A stretch of DNA of 23,721 nt from Melioribacteraceae bacterium. Its GTDB lineage: Bacteria; Bacteroidota; Ignavibacteria; Ignavibacteriales; Melioribacteraceae. A program made the translations under genes and the position numbers. Below, piece by piece: positions 7,782 through 17,017 of this stretch. Within the stretch, counting starts at the first letter, position 1, and each line of letters begins with the position of its first letter. The notes beneath the pieces are model-generated. The model was not told the origin of the DNA. It did not search any database and saw nothing but the letters and a program-made list of their open reading frames with translations. The stretch covers positions 1 to 23,721 of the forward strand of contig JAQICK010000320.1 in NCBI GenBank assembly GCA_027858595.1, written 5' to 3'.

Positions 7782-10502
7782 ATGGAAAGTTCAAAACATG
7801 TGTACTTCTTTGGAGGTAACAAAACAGATGGTAAAGCCGAGATGAAAAACCTTCTTGGTGGTAAAGGGGCTAACTTAGCTGAGATGAGCCTTATTGGTGT
7901 TCCAGTTCCTGCTGGATTTACTATTACAACAGAAGTTTGCACTATGTACAACCAACAAGGAAAAGATAAAGCTGTTGACTTAATCAAACCAGAAGTTGAA
8001 GTAGCTGTAAAAAACCTTGAAGAAATTATGGGTTCAAAATTCGGCGATTCTGATAATCCTCTTCTTGTATCTGTACGTTCTGGTGCTAGGGTTTCTATGC
8101 CAGGCATGATGGATACTGTATTAAACCTTGGATTAAACGATGTTGCAGTTGAAGGTATTGCAAAAAAATCTGGCAATGATAGATTTGCATGGGATTCGTA
8201 TCGTCGTTTCGTTCAAATGTATGGCGATGTTGTTCTTGGTATGAAACCAGAAAGCAAAGAAGATATCGATCCGTTTGAAGCTATTCTTGAAGAAACCAAA
8301 GAAGCTAAAGGCGTTGAAAATGATACTGATTTAAGTGTTGCAGATTTAAAAGAGCTTGTTGCAAAATTTAAGGATGCTGTAAAAAAACAAACTGGACATG
8401 ATTTTCCAGATAACCCGTGGGACCAACTCTGGGGAGCTGTCATGGCAGTATTTGATAGCTGGATGACAGACAGAGCAATCTACTACCGGAAAATGAATAA
8501 ATTTCCTGCTGAATGGGGAACTGCTGTAAATGTTCAAGCAATGGTTTATGGTAACATGGGTTCTAATTCTGGTACTGGTGTTGCATTTACTCGTGATGCA
8601 GGAACTGGCGAAGATATTTTCAACGGTGAGTATTTAATTGATGCTCAAGGTGAGGATGTTGTTGCTGGTGTTCGTACACCTAGACAAATTACTCTTGAAG
8701 GTGCAAAACGTTGGGCAGAATTAGCTGGTTTTTCTGAAGAAGAAAGAGCAAAAGACTTTCCTTCGTTAGAAGAAGTAATGCCAAAAGTATATGAAGAGTT
8801 GAATACAATTCAACAAAAACTTGAAGATCATTACAAAGATATGCAAGACCTTGAATTTACTATTCAAGATGGAAGATTATGGTTGTTGCAAACTCGTAAC
8901 GGAAAACGTACTGGTGCAGCAATGGTTCGCATTGCAATTGAAATGCTTGAAGCTGGCGAAATAGATGAGCAAGATGCACTCATGAGAGTTGAACCAAATA
9001 AACTGGATGAACTTCTTCATCCAGTATTTGATAAAGATGCTATGGCATCTGCAAAAGTATTAACAAAAGGTTTGCCTGCTTCACCTGGTGCAGCTACTGG
9101 ACAATTAGTTTTCTTTGCTGATGAAGCTTCAAAATATGATAATTCAATTTTGACTCGTATTGAAACATCTCCAGAAGATTTAGAAGGTATGAACATTGCA
9201 AACGGTATACTTACCGCTCGTGGCGGAATGACATCTCACGCAGCTGTTGTAGCACGTGGCATGGGTAAATGCTGTGTATCTGGTGCTGGCGATTTAAAGA
9301 TAGATTATAAAGCAAGAACACTAACTATTAAAGGCGAAGTATTTAACGATGGCGATTGGGTTTCAGTTAATGGTTCTACTGGCGAATTATATCAAGATAA
9401 AATTGCCACTATTAATCCTGAATTAAGTGGTAACTTCGGTAAACTAATGGATCTTACTTCAAAACACACTGACATGTATGTAAGAACAAATGCCGATACA
9501 CCTCACGATAGCGAAGTTGCTCGTGGCTTTGGTGCTAAAGGTATTGGTCTTTGCAGAACAGAGCATATGTTCTTTGAAGGTGAAAAAATTGTTGCAATGC
9601 GCGAAATGATTCTTGCAGAAGATTTAGCTGGACGTGAAGCGGCATTAGATAGATTACTTCCAATTCAAAGAAAAGACTTTGAAGGAATATTTGAAGCAAT
9701 GCACGATCTTCCAGTAACTGTTCGTTTGCTCGATCCTCCTTTGCATGAGTTTGTTCCTCATGACGTAAAAGGTCAACAAGAAATGGCAGATGTAATGGGC
9801 GTTTCAATTAAAGAAATTCAAGAAAAAGTTGAAGACTTGGCAGAATTTAATCCTATGTTAGGTCATAGAGGCTGCCGTTTAGGAAACACTTATCCTGAAA
9901 TTACAATTATGCAAACACGTGCAATTATTGAAGCAGCTCTTAATCTTCAAGCAAAAGGTATTGTTGCAATACCTGAAATAATGATTCCACTAACTGGAAC
10001 ATATGAAGAAATGAAAATGCAAGAAACAATTGTTCGCGATACTATTACTAAAATATTTGAAGAAAGAAACGAAAAGATTGATCATTTAGTTGGTACTATG
10101 ATTGAAATTCCCCGTGCAGCTTTAATAGCAAATAGAATTGCTGAAAGTGCTGAGTTCTTTTCTTTTGGAACTAACGATTTAACTCAAATGGCTTTTGGTT
10201 ATTCTCGCGATGATGCTGGTAAATTCTTGCCAATTTACATTGAGAAAGGAATTCTTAAACATGATCCGTTTGAAGTTCTTGATCAAGAAGGTGTTGGTCA
10301 ATTAGTTGAAATGGCTTGTAAAAAAGGTAGAGAAACTCGTCCAGATATCAAACTTGGTATTTGTGGTGAACATGGTGGCGAACCTTCATCTGTCGATTTC
10401 TGCCATAGAACTGGATTAGATTACGTAAGTTGTTCTCCATACCGTGTGCCAATTGCACGTTTGGCAGCTGCTCAAGCATCAATCCAAAACCCAAGAAAAT
10501 AA
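7782..10502 (+). CDS. ppdK: Pyruvate, phosphate dikinase
   Basis: PPDK interconverts pyruvate + ATP + Pi and PEP + AMP + PPi through a swinging phosphohistidine domain. The 906-residue protein has the N-terminal nucleotide-binding domain (GGKGANLAEM near the start, GMMDTVLNLGLND, NSGTGVAFTRD), the central phosphohistidine site GGMTSHAAVVARG with H486, and the C-terminal PEP/pyruvate barrel with GLCRTEHMF, FSFGTNDLTQM and GICGEHGGEP, whose catalytic C is residue 861. The ATG at 7782 is preferred over an in-frame TTG at 7767 because GGAGG (7769-7773) sits 8 nt upstream of the ATG and overlaps the TTG. A rho-independent terminator follows. Regular, strong codon choice suggests high expression. 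No PPDK regulatory protein gene is visible. The direction in the cell (glycolytic or gluconeogenic) cannot be read from sequence. Confidence 0.98.
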   Translation: MESSKHVYFFGGNKTDGKAEMKNLLGGKGANLAEMSLIGVPVPAGFTITTEVCTMYNQQGKDKAVDLIKPEVEVAVKNLEEIMGSKFGDSDNPLLVSVRSGARVSMPGMMDTVLNLGLNDVAVEGIAKKSGNDRFAWDSYRRFVQMYGDVVLGMKPESKEDIDPFEAILEETKEAKGVENDTDLSVADLKELVAKFKDAVKKQTGHDFPDNPWDQLWGAVMAVFDSWMTDRAIYYRKMNKFPAEWGTAVNVQAMVYGNMGSNSGTGVAFTRDAGTGEDIFNGEYLIDAQGEDVVAGVRTPRQITLEGAKRWAELAGFSEEERAKDFPSLEEVMPKVYEELNTIQQKLEDHYKDMQDLEFTIQDGRLWLLQTRNGKRTGAAMVRIAIEMLEAGEIDEQDALMRVEPNKLDELLHPVFDKDAMASAKVLTKGLPASPGAATGQLVFFADEASKYDNSILTRIETSPEDLEGMNIANGILTARGGMTSHAAVVARGMGKCCVSGAGDLKIDYKARTLTIKGEVFNDGDWVSVNGSTGELYQDKIATINPELSGNFGKLMDLTSKHTDMYVRTNADTPHDSEVARGFGAKGIGLCRTEHMFFEGEKIVAMREMILAEDLAGREAALDRLLPIQRKDFEGIFEAMHDLPVTVRLLDPPLHEFVPHDVKGQQEMADVMGVSIKEIQEKVEDLAEFNPMLGHRGCRLGNTYPEITIMQTRAIIEAALNLQAKGIVAIPEIMIPLTGTYEEMKMQETIVRDTITKIFEERNEKIDHLVGTMIEIPRAALIANRIAESAEFFSFGTNDLTQMAFGYSRDDAGKFLPIYIEKGILKHDPFEVLDQEGVGQLVEMACKKGRETRPDIKLGICGEHGGEPSSVDFCHRTGLDYVSCSPYRVPIARLAAAQASIQNPRK

Positions 10503-10507
10503 ATTAT

Positions 10508-10545
10508 TTTGCGACTGATTTATTCAGTCGCAAATTTTATTTTTA
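10508..10545 (+). terminator. Rho-independent terminator of ppdK
   Basis: A perfect 11-bp stem, TTTGCGACTGA (10508-10518) and TCAGTCGCAAA (10524-10534), closes a 5-nt loop and is followed directly by TTTTATTTTT. It begins 5 nt after the ppdK stop codon and separates ppdK from queA. Confidence 0.93.
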
Positions 10546-10577
10546 ATTTAATTAGAAAATGAAGTATCGAGGTATAA

Positions 10578-11615
10578 ATGAAACTCACTGATTTTAAATA
10601 TAATCTTCCAGGAACATACATTGCAAAACATCCTGTAAGCCCAAGAGATAGTTCTAAAATGATGGTTCTAAATAGAGCAGAACAAACTATTGAAAACAAA
10701 GAATTCTCTGATGTTGTAGATTATATGTCCAGAGGTGATGTGCTTGTAGTTAACGAAACAAAAGTTATGCAAGCAAGACTATTTGGTAAAAAGGAAAGAA
10801 CAAATGCTGTTATTGAAGTATTTGTATTACGCGAATTAAATAAGAAAGAAAACATCTGGGATGTAATTGTTGATCCTGCAAGGAAAGTAAGAATAGGAAA
10901 CAGAATTTATTTTAACGATAAACTTTGGTGCGAAGTTATTGACAACACAACTTCCCGCGGTAGAACTGTTCGATTTAATTCTGATTCTGGTGATATTTTT
11001 AAAGCAATTGAAAAGATGGGACTAACACCTCTTCCCCCTTATATTAAAAGGGAAACTGTAAAAGAAGATAGAGAAGACTATCAAACTGTATTTGCTAAAG
11101 AAGATGGCTCTGTTGCTGCTCCTACAGCATCTTTGCACTTTACTCCTGAACTTGTTAAAAAGATAAAAAAGAAAGGTGTAAAAGTTGCAACTGTAATTCT
11201 TCATATCGGACTTGGTACTTTTAGACCAGTTGAGGTTGAAGATTTAACAAAACACAGAATGGATTCTGAGTATTTTGAAATTCCAGAAAAATCTTCTGAC
11301 ATTATTAATGAAGCCAAGAAAGCTAAGAAAAAAGTATTTGTTATTGGTACAAGTGCTACACGTGCAGTAGAGACAAGCATTACAGCTGATGGACATGTAA
11401 AACCAAATTTTGGTTGGACAGATAAATTCATCTTCCCAGATTATGATTTCAAAGTTGTTGATAAATTAGTTACCAATTTTCATCAACCTGAATCAACTCT
11501 TCTAATGCTAACAGCAGCTTTTGCTGGATATGATTTAATGATGAAGGGTTACAAAAGAGCCATGAAAGAGAAATATCGTTTCTTAAGTTATGGCGATTCG
11601 ATGTTAATATTATAA
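10578..11615 (+). CDS. queA: S-adenosylmethionine:tRNA ribosyltransferase-isomerase
   Basis: QueA transfers and isomerises the ribosyl part of SAM onto preQ1 in tRNA, giving epoxyqueuosine at the wobble position of GUN anticodons. The 345 residues match the family length. Motifs are LPPYI (152-156), GSVAAPTASLHFT (177-189), HIGLGTFRPV (209-218), GTSATRAVE, NFHQPESTLLML and the C-terminal YRFLSYGDSMLI. GAGGT sits just before the ATG at 10578. It is the first gene after the ppdK terminator and ends one base before ispD, so it probably leads a queA-ispD unit. No other queuosine genes (tgt, queG) are in the window. Confidence 0.97.
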   Translation: MKLTDFKYNLPGTYIAKHPVSPRDSSKMMVLNRAEQTIENKEFSDVVDYMSRGDVLVVNETKVMQARLFGKKERTNAVIEVFVLRELNKKENIWDVIVDPARKVRIGNRIYFNDKLWCEVIDNTTSRGRTVRFNSDSGDIFKAIEKMGLTPLPPYIKRETVKEDREDYQTVFAKEDGSVAAPTASLHFTPELVKKIKKKGVKVATVILHIGLGTFRPVEVEDLTKHRMDSEYFEIPEKSSDIINEAKKAKKKVFVIGTSATRAVETSITADGHVKPNFGWTDKFIFPDYDFKVVDKLVTNFHQPESTLLMLTAAFAGYDLMMKGYKRAMKEKYRFLSYGDSMLIL

Positions 11616-11616
11616 C

Positions 11617-12303
11617 ATGAATACTTATGCAATAATACCATCAGGTGGTGTTGGAAAAAGGATCAATAGCTCTTTACCAAAACAATATGTAAAAATTAAT
11701 GGTAAAGAGCTTATTGCATATACCTTGGAAATATTTCAGAAGTGCAACTTAGTGGATAGAATAATTATTGCTACACAACCAAAATATATTTCACTTCTGG
11801 AAGAAATTAAAACAAAGTATAAAATTTCAAAACTCATTAAAATTGTTGAAGGCGGAAATGAAAGACAAGATTCAGTCTTTAATGCTTTAAATTCAATTGA
11901 TGCTGAAAGCAATGATATTATAGCAATTCACGATGCTGCTCGTCCACTTCTATCTATTAATATTTTAGAAACTGCTTTACTTTCTGCAAAAAAATTCGAC
12001 AATATAGTTGTTGCAACAAAAGCTACCGATACTTTAGTTTCTGGAAATGAATTAGTTGAAAGTTATCTTGATAGGAGTTCTACTTATCACATACAAACTC
12101 CACAAATTTCTAGATATAAAATATTAATGGCTGCGATGAATTTGGCATATGAAAATAATTTCATAGGAACTGATGAATCTATACTGCTTCACAGAGCATC
12201 AAACAAAATAAAAATTGTGGATGGGTCATCTCTTAATTTTAAAATTACAACACAATCAGACCTTGACCTTTTCAAAATTATTAGTGATATTGAAACAATC
12301 TGA
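11617..12303 (+). CDS. ispD: 2-C-methyl-D-erythritol 4-phosphate cytidylyltransferase
   Basis: IspD activates MEP with CTP to CDP-ME in the non-mevalonate isoprenoid pathway. The 228 residues match the family. The nucleotide-binding N-terminus is PSGGVGKRINSSLPKQY; R15 and K22 keep the seven-residue spacing of the catalytic R20/K27 pair of the E. coli enzyme. The usual PAAG start of this loop is here PSGG. Further motifs are GGNERQDSV (79-87), IHDAARP (104-110, D106) and TPQ (161-163). The ATG lies one base after the queA stop, implying translational coupling. No fused or adjacent ispF is present. Confidence 0.95.
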   Translation: MNTYAIIPSGGVGKRINSSLPKQYVKINGKELIAYTLEIFQKCNLVDRIIIATQPKYISLLEEIKTKYKISKLIKIVEGGNERQDSVFNALNSIDAESNDIIAIHDAARPLLSINILETALLSAKKFDNIVVATKATDTLVSGNELVESYLDRSSTYHIQTPQISRYKILMAAMNLAYENNFIGTDESILLHRASNKIKIVDGSSLNFKITTQSDLDLFKIISDIETI

Positions 12304-12307
12304 TTCA

Positions 12308-12329
12308 ATACTTGTTACATACTTGTTAC
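12308..12329 (+). repeat. Perfect 11-bp tandem duplication
   Basis: ATACTTGTTAC occurs twice head to tail (12308-12318 and 12319-12329) in the 47-nt gap between ispD and plsY. It may be a slippage product or a spacer carrying a TTG-type promoter element; no function is shown. Confidence 0.7.
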
Positions 12330-12350
12330 TCTAAACTTTTTTAGGATGTT

Positions 12351-13010
12351 ATGTTAAACTTATTTGTTATAGCCCTTTTTTCATATCTCGTTGGTTCAAT
12401 TCCAACTAGCATAATAATGAGCAAGATTGTAAAGGGAATAGATATTCGACAACACGGTAGTGGAAATGCTGGCGGTTCTAATGTTTTCAGAGTTCTTGGC
12501 TGGAAGTATGGAATCTCAGTAATTTTATTAGATGCACTTAAAGGTGCAATAGCTGTACTGTTAGTTGCTCGATTATATTTTGGAGATTTTCCATTTCCAA
12601 ATGCTACCCCATTTAATGACTTCACCTTAGTACAAATTATGGCAGGAGTTTTTGCAATACTTGGGCATATCTGGACTATCTTTGCCGGATTCAAAGGTGG
12701 CAAAGGAATTGCAACTGGTTTGGGTATTTTAGTATCAATTGTTACTATTGATATGTTATTTGGGTTGGTGGTTTTTGCGATTGTTGTTGGAGTTTCAAAA
12801 TATATTTCTCTAGGTTCATTAGCTGCAGCATTTTCAGTTCCTGTAATTATGATAGTACGAGAAAACGTATTTGGAGTTGATATATCTGGCTACCACACAA
12901 TTCTTCCATTAACAATTTTTCTAGCAGTTCTTGTTATGTTTACTCATAAAGAAAATATTAAACGATTGCTCCAGGGCAGCGAAAATAAAATAAAACTAAA
13001 GAAAAAGTAG
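12351..13010 (+). CDS. plsY: Acyl-phosphate:glycerol-3-phosphate acyltransferase
   Basis: PlsY is an inner-membrane enzyme that moves an acyl group from acyl-phosphate to glycerol-3-phosphate, the first step of phospholipid synthesis. The 219 residues contain about five to six hydrophobic helices. The three family loops are GSIPTS (15-20) followed by HGSGNAGGSNVFR (35-47), GFKGGKGIATGLG (113-125), and HKENIKRLLQG (199-209). The ATG has AGGA a few bases upstream. gpsA starts 6 nt after its stop; since GpsA makes glycerol-3-phosphate, the pair supplies and uses one substrate. The partner plsX is not in the window. Confidence 0.95.
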   Translation: MLNLFVIALFSYLVGSIPTSIIMSKIVKGIDIRQHGSGNAGGSNVFRVLGWKYGISVILLDALKGAIAVLLVARLYFGDFPFPNATPFNDFTLVQIMAGVFAILGHIWTIFAGFKGGKGIATGLGILVSIVTIDMLFGLVVFAIVVGVSKYISLGSLAAAFSVPVIMIVRENVFGVDISGYHTILPLTIFLAVLVMFTHKENIKRLLQGSENKIKLKKK

Positions 13011-13016
13011 TTTACT

Positions 13017-14018
13017 ATGAAAGTATCTGTTTTAGGCGGAGGAAGTTGGGGAACAGCGTTAGCAATTATTCTTGCTAACAATGGTCACGATGTAGCTCTT
13101 TGGGAATTTAACAAAAAATATTTTAAAGACTTAAAGAAAACCTATGAGAACAAAGTATTTCTACCAGGTGTTAAACTTCCTCGTGAAATGGAAATTACAA
13201 ACTCTTTGAAAGATGCTTCCACCGGTAAACATATGATTGTTATTGCCACTCCCACTCAGTTTGTTAGAAATGTTCTTAAGCAAATGAAAAATATTTCATT
13301 TACAGATACAACATTTGTAAGCGTTTCTAAAGGAATTGAAAAAGAAACACTTCTTACTGTAAATCATATAATAAGCGAAGAACTTGGAATACCTGAAGAT
13401 TTAATTGGTGTCCTTTCTGGTCCAAGTCATGCCGAGGAAGTAAGTAGAAAAATTCCTACCGCTGTGGTTGCTGCATCAACAAATATTGATACTGCTATCG
13501 AAATTCAAAATGCTTTTTCAAATTCATACTTTAGGGTTTATTCTTCCACTGATATTATTGGCGTTGAACTGGGTGGAGCATTAAAAAATGTTATTGCCGT
13601 TGGTGCGGGTATTATTGATGGAGCCAAATTTGGTGATAATACAAAAGCGGCGATTATGACAAGAGGAATTGCAGAAATTTCTAGACTTGGAATTGAATTA
13701 GGTGCTAGACCTGAAACTTTTTCTGGACTCTCTGGAATGGGAGATTTAATCGTAACATGTATGAGTCGCCACAGTAGAAACAGACACGTAGGTGAACAAA
13801 TTGGAATGGGCAAAAAACTCCCAGAAATTTTAAAGTCAATGACAATGGTAGCAGAAGGTGTTGAAACTTGCAAGTCTGTTCATCAACTTGCAGCAAAACA
13901 TCACATTGATGTGCCCATAGCAAATGCAGTTTATAATATCCTTTTTAATGGAAAAGACCCTATGAAAGTAACTTACGATTTAATGAGCCGTGGGATGAAA
14001 ACTGAATTAGAATATTAA
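13017..14018 (+). CDS. gpsA: NAD(P)-dependent glycerol-3-phosphate dehydrogenase
   Basis: GpsA reduces dihydroxyacetone phosphate to sn-glycerol-3-phosphate for membrane lipids. The 333 residues contain the Rossmann loop LGGGSWGTALA (6-16), VSKGIEKET, LSGPSHAEEV, and the active-site helix ELGGALKNVIA with K190. Further C-terminal are GDNTKAAIMTRG, GLSGMGDLIVTC and VAEGVETC, all family hallmarks. It starts 6 nt after plsY, forming a two-gene lipid-precursor unit that probably continues from ispD. A 56-nt AT-rich gap with no clear terminator separates it from recG. Confidence 0.97.
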   Translation: MKVSVLGGGSWGTALAIILANNGHDVALWEFNKKYFKDLKKTYENKVFLPGVKLPREMEITNSLKDASTGKHMIVIATPTQFVRNVLKQMKNISFTDTTFVSVSKGIEKETLLTVNHIISEELGIPEDLIGVLSGPSHAEEVSRKIPTAVVAASTNIDTAIEIQNAFSNSYFRVYSSTDIIGVELGGALKNVIAVGAGIIDGAKFGDNTKAAIMTRGIAEISRLGIELGARPETFSGLSGMGDLIVTCMSRHSRNRHVGEQIGMGKKLPEILKSMTMVAEGVETCKSVHQLAAKHHIDVPIANAVYNILFNGKDPMKVTYDLMSRGMKTELEY

Positions 14019-14074
14019 ACTTTCTATTTTTCTCTTTATTATATTGTTTATCAGAAATCACAATGTATTAAAGA

Positions 14075-16252
14075 ATGGCGATTACACTAAATAGTTCACT
14101 TCAATTTTTAAAATCTATTGGTCCTAAAAGAGCAGATTTATTTTCTTCAATAGGAGTCAATACTGTTCATGATTTATTGTACTACTTCCCCACACGATAT
14201 TTAGATAGAAGCACAATCCTAAATTCAGACAAAGTAATTAAGTTTGTAGCGTCTGGCTACAACAAAGATATTACTATAATTGGCAAAGTTGTAGACACAG
14301 AAGAAATACGATTTGGTAAAAGTAATATTTATAAAGTTTCGTTTAAAGATGACAAAGGATTTTTTGAATGTGTTTGGTTTAGAGGAATTAAGTTTTTTCG
14401 AAATCGATTTAAAGAAGATGATTACTACGCCATATCGGCAAAGCCAGTTATTACGAAGTATGGACATTTACAATTTGCTCATCCCGATTTTGATAAACTC
14501 GATTCGGAGGAATCTCTGAATTTTAGAAATACAGGAAAAATAATTCCTTTTTATAAAATTCCAGCAGAGCTGAAAAAACAAAACCTAAGCGATTTAAGTT
14601 TACGACGTGTAATATCAACTGCTGTAGAACAATCGATAGAAGAAATTACAGAAACACTTCCTCCAGAAATTATATCTAAAAACAATTTACTTAATCTCAA
14701 AAGCACAATTAGAAATAAACACTTTCCCGAAAGTACAGGCATTTTAGAAAGAGCAAACTATAGATTGAAATTTGAAGAATTGTTTTACATCGAATCTTTA
14801 ATTGCACTTAAAAAGAGCAGCACAAAAAAGCTAGAAAATGGAATTAAGTACAAGATTGATGTTCCACTTGTAAAAGATTTTTTAAATTCACTCAAGTTTA
14901 AATTAACAAATGCACAACTTAAATCACTTCACGAAATAAGATTAGATATGGAAAATGGTGCTCCTATGAATAGACTTGTGCAGGGAGATGTTGGAAGTGG
15001 AAAAACAATTGTTGCTCTAATAGCATTATTGATTGCTGTTTCAAACAGAAAACAAACTGCGTTTATGGCTCCTACAGAAATATTAGCAATTCAACATTTT
15101 TACAATTTGAAAAATATGCTCTCAGAATTTAGGATAAATGTTGAATTACTAATAGGTGGACAAAAGGCTAAAGAAAAGAAATTAACTTATGATAAGATGG
15201 CAAATGGAATTCCAGCAATTTATGTTGGTACGCACGCATTACTTCAAGAGAAAGCAAAGTTCAGTAATCTCGGTCTTGTAATTATTGACGAACAACACCG
15301 TTTCGGAGTTGCTCAGCGCTCCAGCTTAATTACTAAATCTTCCACTCCAGATGTACTTGTTATGACTGCCACTCCAATCCCTAGAACACTTACAATGACT
15401 TTATACGGAGATTTAGATGTATCACTAATTGATGAAATGCCTAAGGACAGGATACCAATTAAAACATATTTAAGAAGTGATAGTAAGCTTGATAAAATTT
15501 ACAAATTTATTATCGACAGTGTTAATAAGGGTTTGCAAGCATATATTGTTTATCCTCTTGTTGAAGATTCTGACAAATTAGATTTAAAAGCTGCAGAATC
15601 TTATTACAATGAATTAAATAATTCAGTTTTTGATAATAATAATGTTGGCTTAATTCATGGTAAAATGAAATGGGATGAAAAGAAAGAAGTTATGCAACTT
15701 TTTTCTGACAAAGAATTTGATATTCTTATTTCCACCACAGTGATTGAAGTTGGCATTGATATTCCAAATGCAAATATCATGGTAATTAATGATGCTCATC
15801 GTTTTGGATTATCGCAACTGCACCAACTACGTGGTAGAATTGGGCGTGGAGCTGAGCAAGGTTATTGCATTCTTGTAACATCCGATGCATTAAGCAAAAA
15901 ACAGTTCGATGCAACATTCAATTTTGATTATTTATCCGATGCCGAAATACAAAAGAATAAAACAATAATAAGATTGAATGCCTTGGTAAATAATACAAGT
16001 GGATTTACACTAGCCGAGATTGATATGAAACTTCGTGGACCTGGTGATATTTATGGACTTAAACAGAGTGGGCTTCCCGATTTTAAATATGCTAATCTTG
16101 TTGAAGACCAAGAAATTTTACTTGAAGCAAAGCAACTTGCTTTTGCAACTATTGAGAAAGATCCAAAATTATCCAGTTCTGAAAATGAAATAATTAAAAA
16201 AAATCTAAAACTATTTTACAAAGATAACTTTCATTATTCAAATATTGCTTAG
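14075..16252 (+). CDS. recG: ATP-dependent DNA helicase RecG
   Basis: RecG is a superfamily 2 helicase that remodels stalled replication forks and branched recombination intermediates. The 725-residue protein starts with a helical segment and HhH-like SIGPKRADLFSSIGV, followed by the OB-fold wedge domain (about 60-180). The helicase core then has Walker A GDVGSGKT (304-311), DEQHRFG (405-411, the DExH box), TATPIPRT, and in the second lobe TTVIEVGIDIPNA and QLRGRIGRG (from about 584). The C-terminal LRGPGDIYGLKQSGLP element is also typical. It is slightly longer than the E. coli protein. The ATG has a weak ribosome-binding site. It converges on truA with only 18 nt between the stop codons and no visible terminator there. 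Confidence 0.97.
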   Translation: MAITLNSSLQFLKSIGPKRADLFSSIGVNTVHDLLYYFPTRYLDRSTILNSDKVIKFVASGYNKDITIIGKVVDTEEIRFGKSNIYKVSFKDDKGFFECVWFRGIKFFRNRFKEDDYYAISAKPVITKYGHLQFAHPDFDKLDSEESLNFRNTGKIIPFYKIPAELKKQNLSDLSLRRVISTAVEQSIEEITETLPPEIISKNNLLNLKSTIRNKHFPESTGILERANYRLKFEELFYIESLIALKKSSTKKLENGIKYKIDVPLVKDFLNSLKFKLTNAQLKSLHEIRLDMENGAPMNRLVQGDVGSGKTIVALIALLIAVSNRKQTAFMAPTEILAIQHFYNLKNMLSEFRINVELLIGGQKAKEKKLTYDKMANGIPAIYVGTHALLQEKAKFSNLGLVIIDEQHRFGVAQRSSLITKSSTPDVLVMTATPIPRTLTMTLYGDLDVSLIDEMPKDRIPIKTYLRSDSKLDKIYKFIIDSVNKGLQAYIVYPLVEDSDKLDLKAAESYYNELNNSVFDNNNVGLIHGKMKWDEKKEVMQLFSDKEFDILISTTVIEVGIDIPNANIMVINDAHRFGLSQLHQLRGRIGRGAEQGYCILVTSDALSKKQFDATFNFDYLSDAEIQKNKTIIRLNALVNNTSGFTLAEIDMKLRGPGDIYGLKQSGLPDFKYANLVEDQEILLEAKQLAFATIEKDPKLSSSENEIIKKNLKLFYKDNFHYSNIA

Positions 16253-16270
16253 TAGTTTTACAAACGGTAA

Positions 16271-17005
16271 CTAATATTTAACATTCAATAAAAACAAACC
16301 CTTTGCTTCTACTGATTTCCCAGCACTTTCTCTAGACTTTTGATTTAATATTTTAATTATTTCATCTGCACTTTTTTTTCTTTCTGCAATTTCCAAAACT
16401 GTTCCAACAATTGTTCTAACCATTCCATGAAGAAATCTATTTCCATCAATTCTGAAAATAATTTTGTTTTTAACTCTTCTCCAGTGAGCAAGCGAAATAT
16501 TACAGACCATATTTTCTGTGTCTGTTTTTTTCTTCGAGAAAGATGTAAAATCGTGTTCGCCTAATAATAGCTTACTGATTTCATTTAATTGAGATATTTC
16601 TAAATCAAATATAGGTGGATAGTGGGAAGAAAAATTATTATAGAACGGAGATTTATCTTTTGTGAAAAGATATAAATAGCTTCTTTTTTTTGCATCAAAT
16701 CTTGAATGGAATTCTAGTGGAACTTCTGTTACATCCGAAATAGAAATATCCTCAGCAAGTAAAGAATTTAACGAATGTTTAAACTTGTATAAGTCGAGTT
16801 GTTTATGCAATTGAAAGTTTGCAACTTGCCCAAGTGCGTGAACACCTGAATCTGTACGCCCAGAGCCAATTAGATTAATTTGAACCCCAGTAATAATATC
16901 AACAGCTTTTAGAATTTCTCCTTGCACAGTATTTACATTCGGCTGAATTTGCCACCCAGAATAATTTTTTCCAGAATACTCAATCTTTAAACGGTAGTTA
17001 TACAT
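16271..17005 (-). CDS. truA: tRNA pseudouridine(38-40) synthase
   Basis: TruA converts uridines 38-40 of the tRNA anticodon stem to pseudouridine. The 244 residues match the family. Key elements are YSGWQIQPN (15-23), the catalytic loop GSGRTDSGVHA with D52, HSRFDAKKRSY, HDFTSF, and NRFLHGMVRTIVGT; the C-terminal segment reads KSVEAKGLFLLNV, where many homologues have APAxGL. The ATG (17005) lies 12 nt after the preceding gene's stop, in the same direction, so truA is the last gene of a cmk-rpsA-side run and is probably expressed with mtaB and the damaged exported-protein gene. No terminator is visible after it. Confidence 0.95.
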   Translation of the reverse strand: MYNYRLKIEYSGKNYSGWQIQPNVNTVQGEILKAVDIITGVQINLIGSGRTDSGVHALGQVANFQLHKQLDLYKFKHSLNSLLAEDISISDVTEVPLEFHSRFDAKKRSYLYLFTKDKSPFYNNFSSHYPPIFDLEISQLNEISKLLLGEHDFTSFSKKKTDTENMVCNISLAHWRRVKNKIIFRIDGNRFLHGMVRTIVGTVLEIAERKKSADEIIKILNQKSRESAGKSVEAKGLFLLNVKY

Positions 17006-17017
17006 CGCACAATCTAA

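Noticed and set aside
7763..8176. Long open frame antisense to the ppdK 5' end
   Set aside because: It lies wholly opposite an unmistakable coding region, has no ribosome-binding site and resembles no family; the same holds for frames opposite smc, gpsA and rpsA.
16253..16270. Terminator between convergent recG and truA
   Set aside because: Only a weak TAGT...ACTA pairing is present, with no G+C stem and no T-run.
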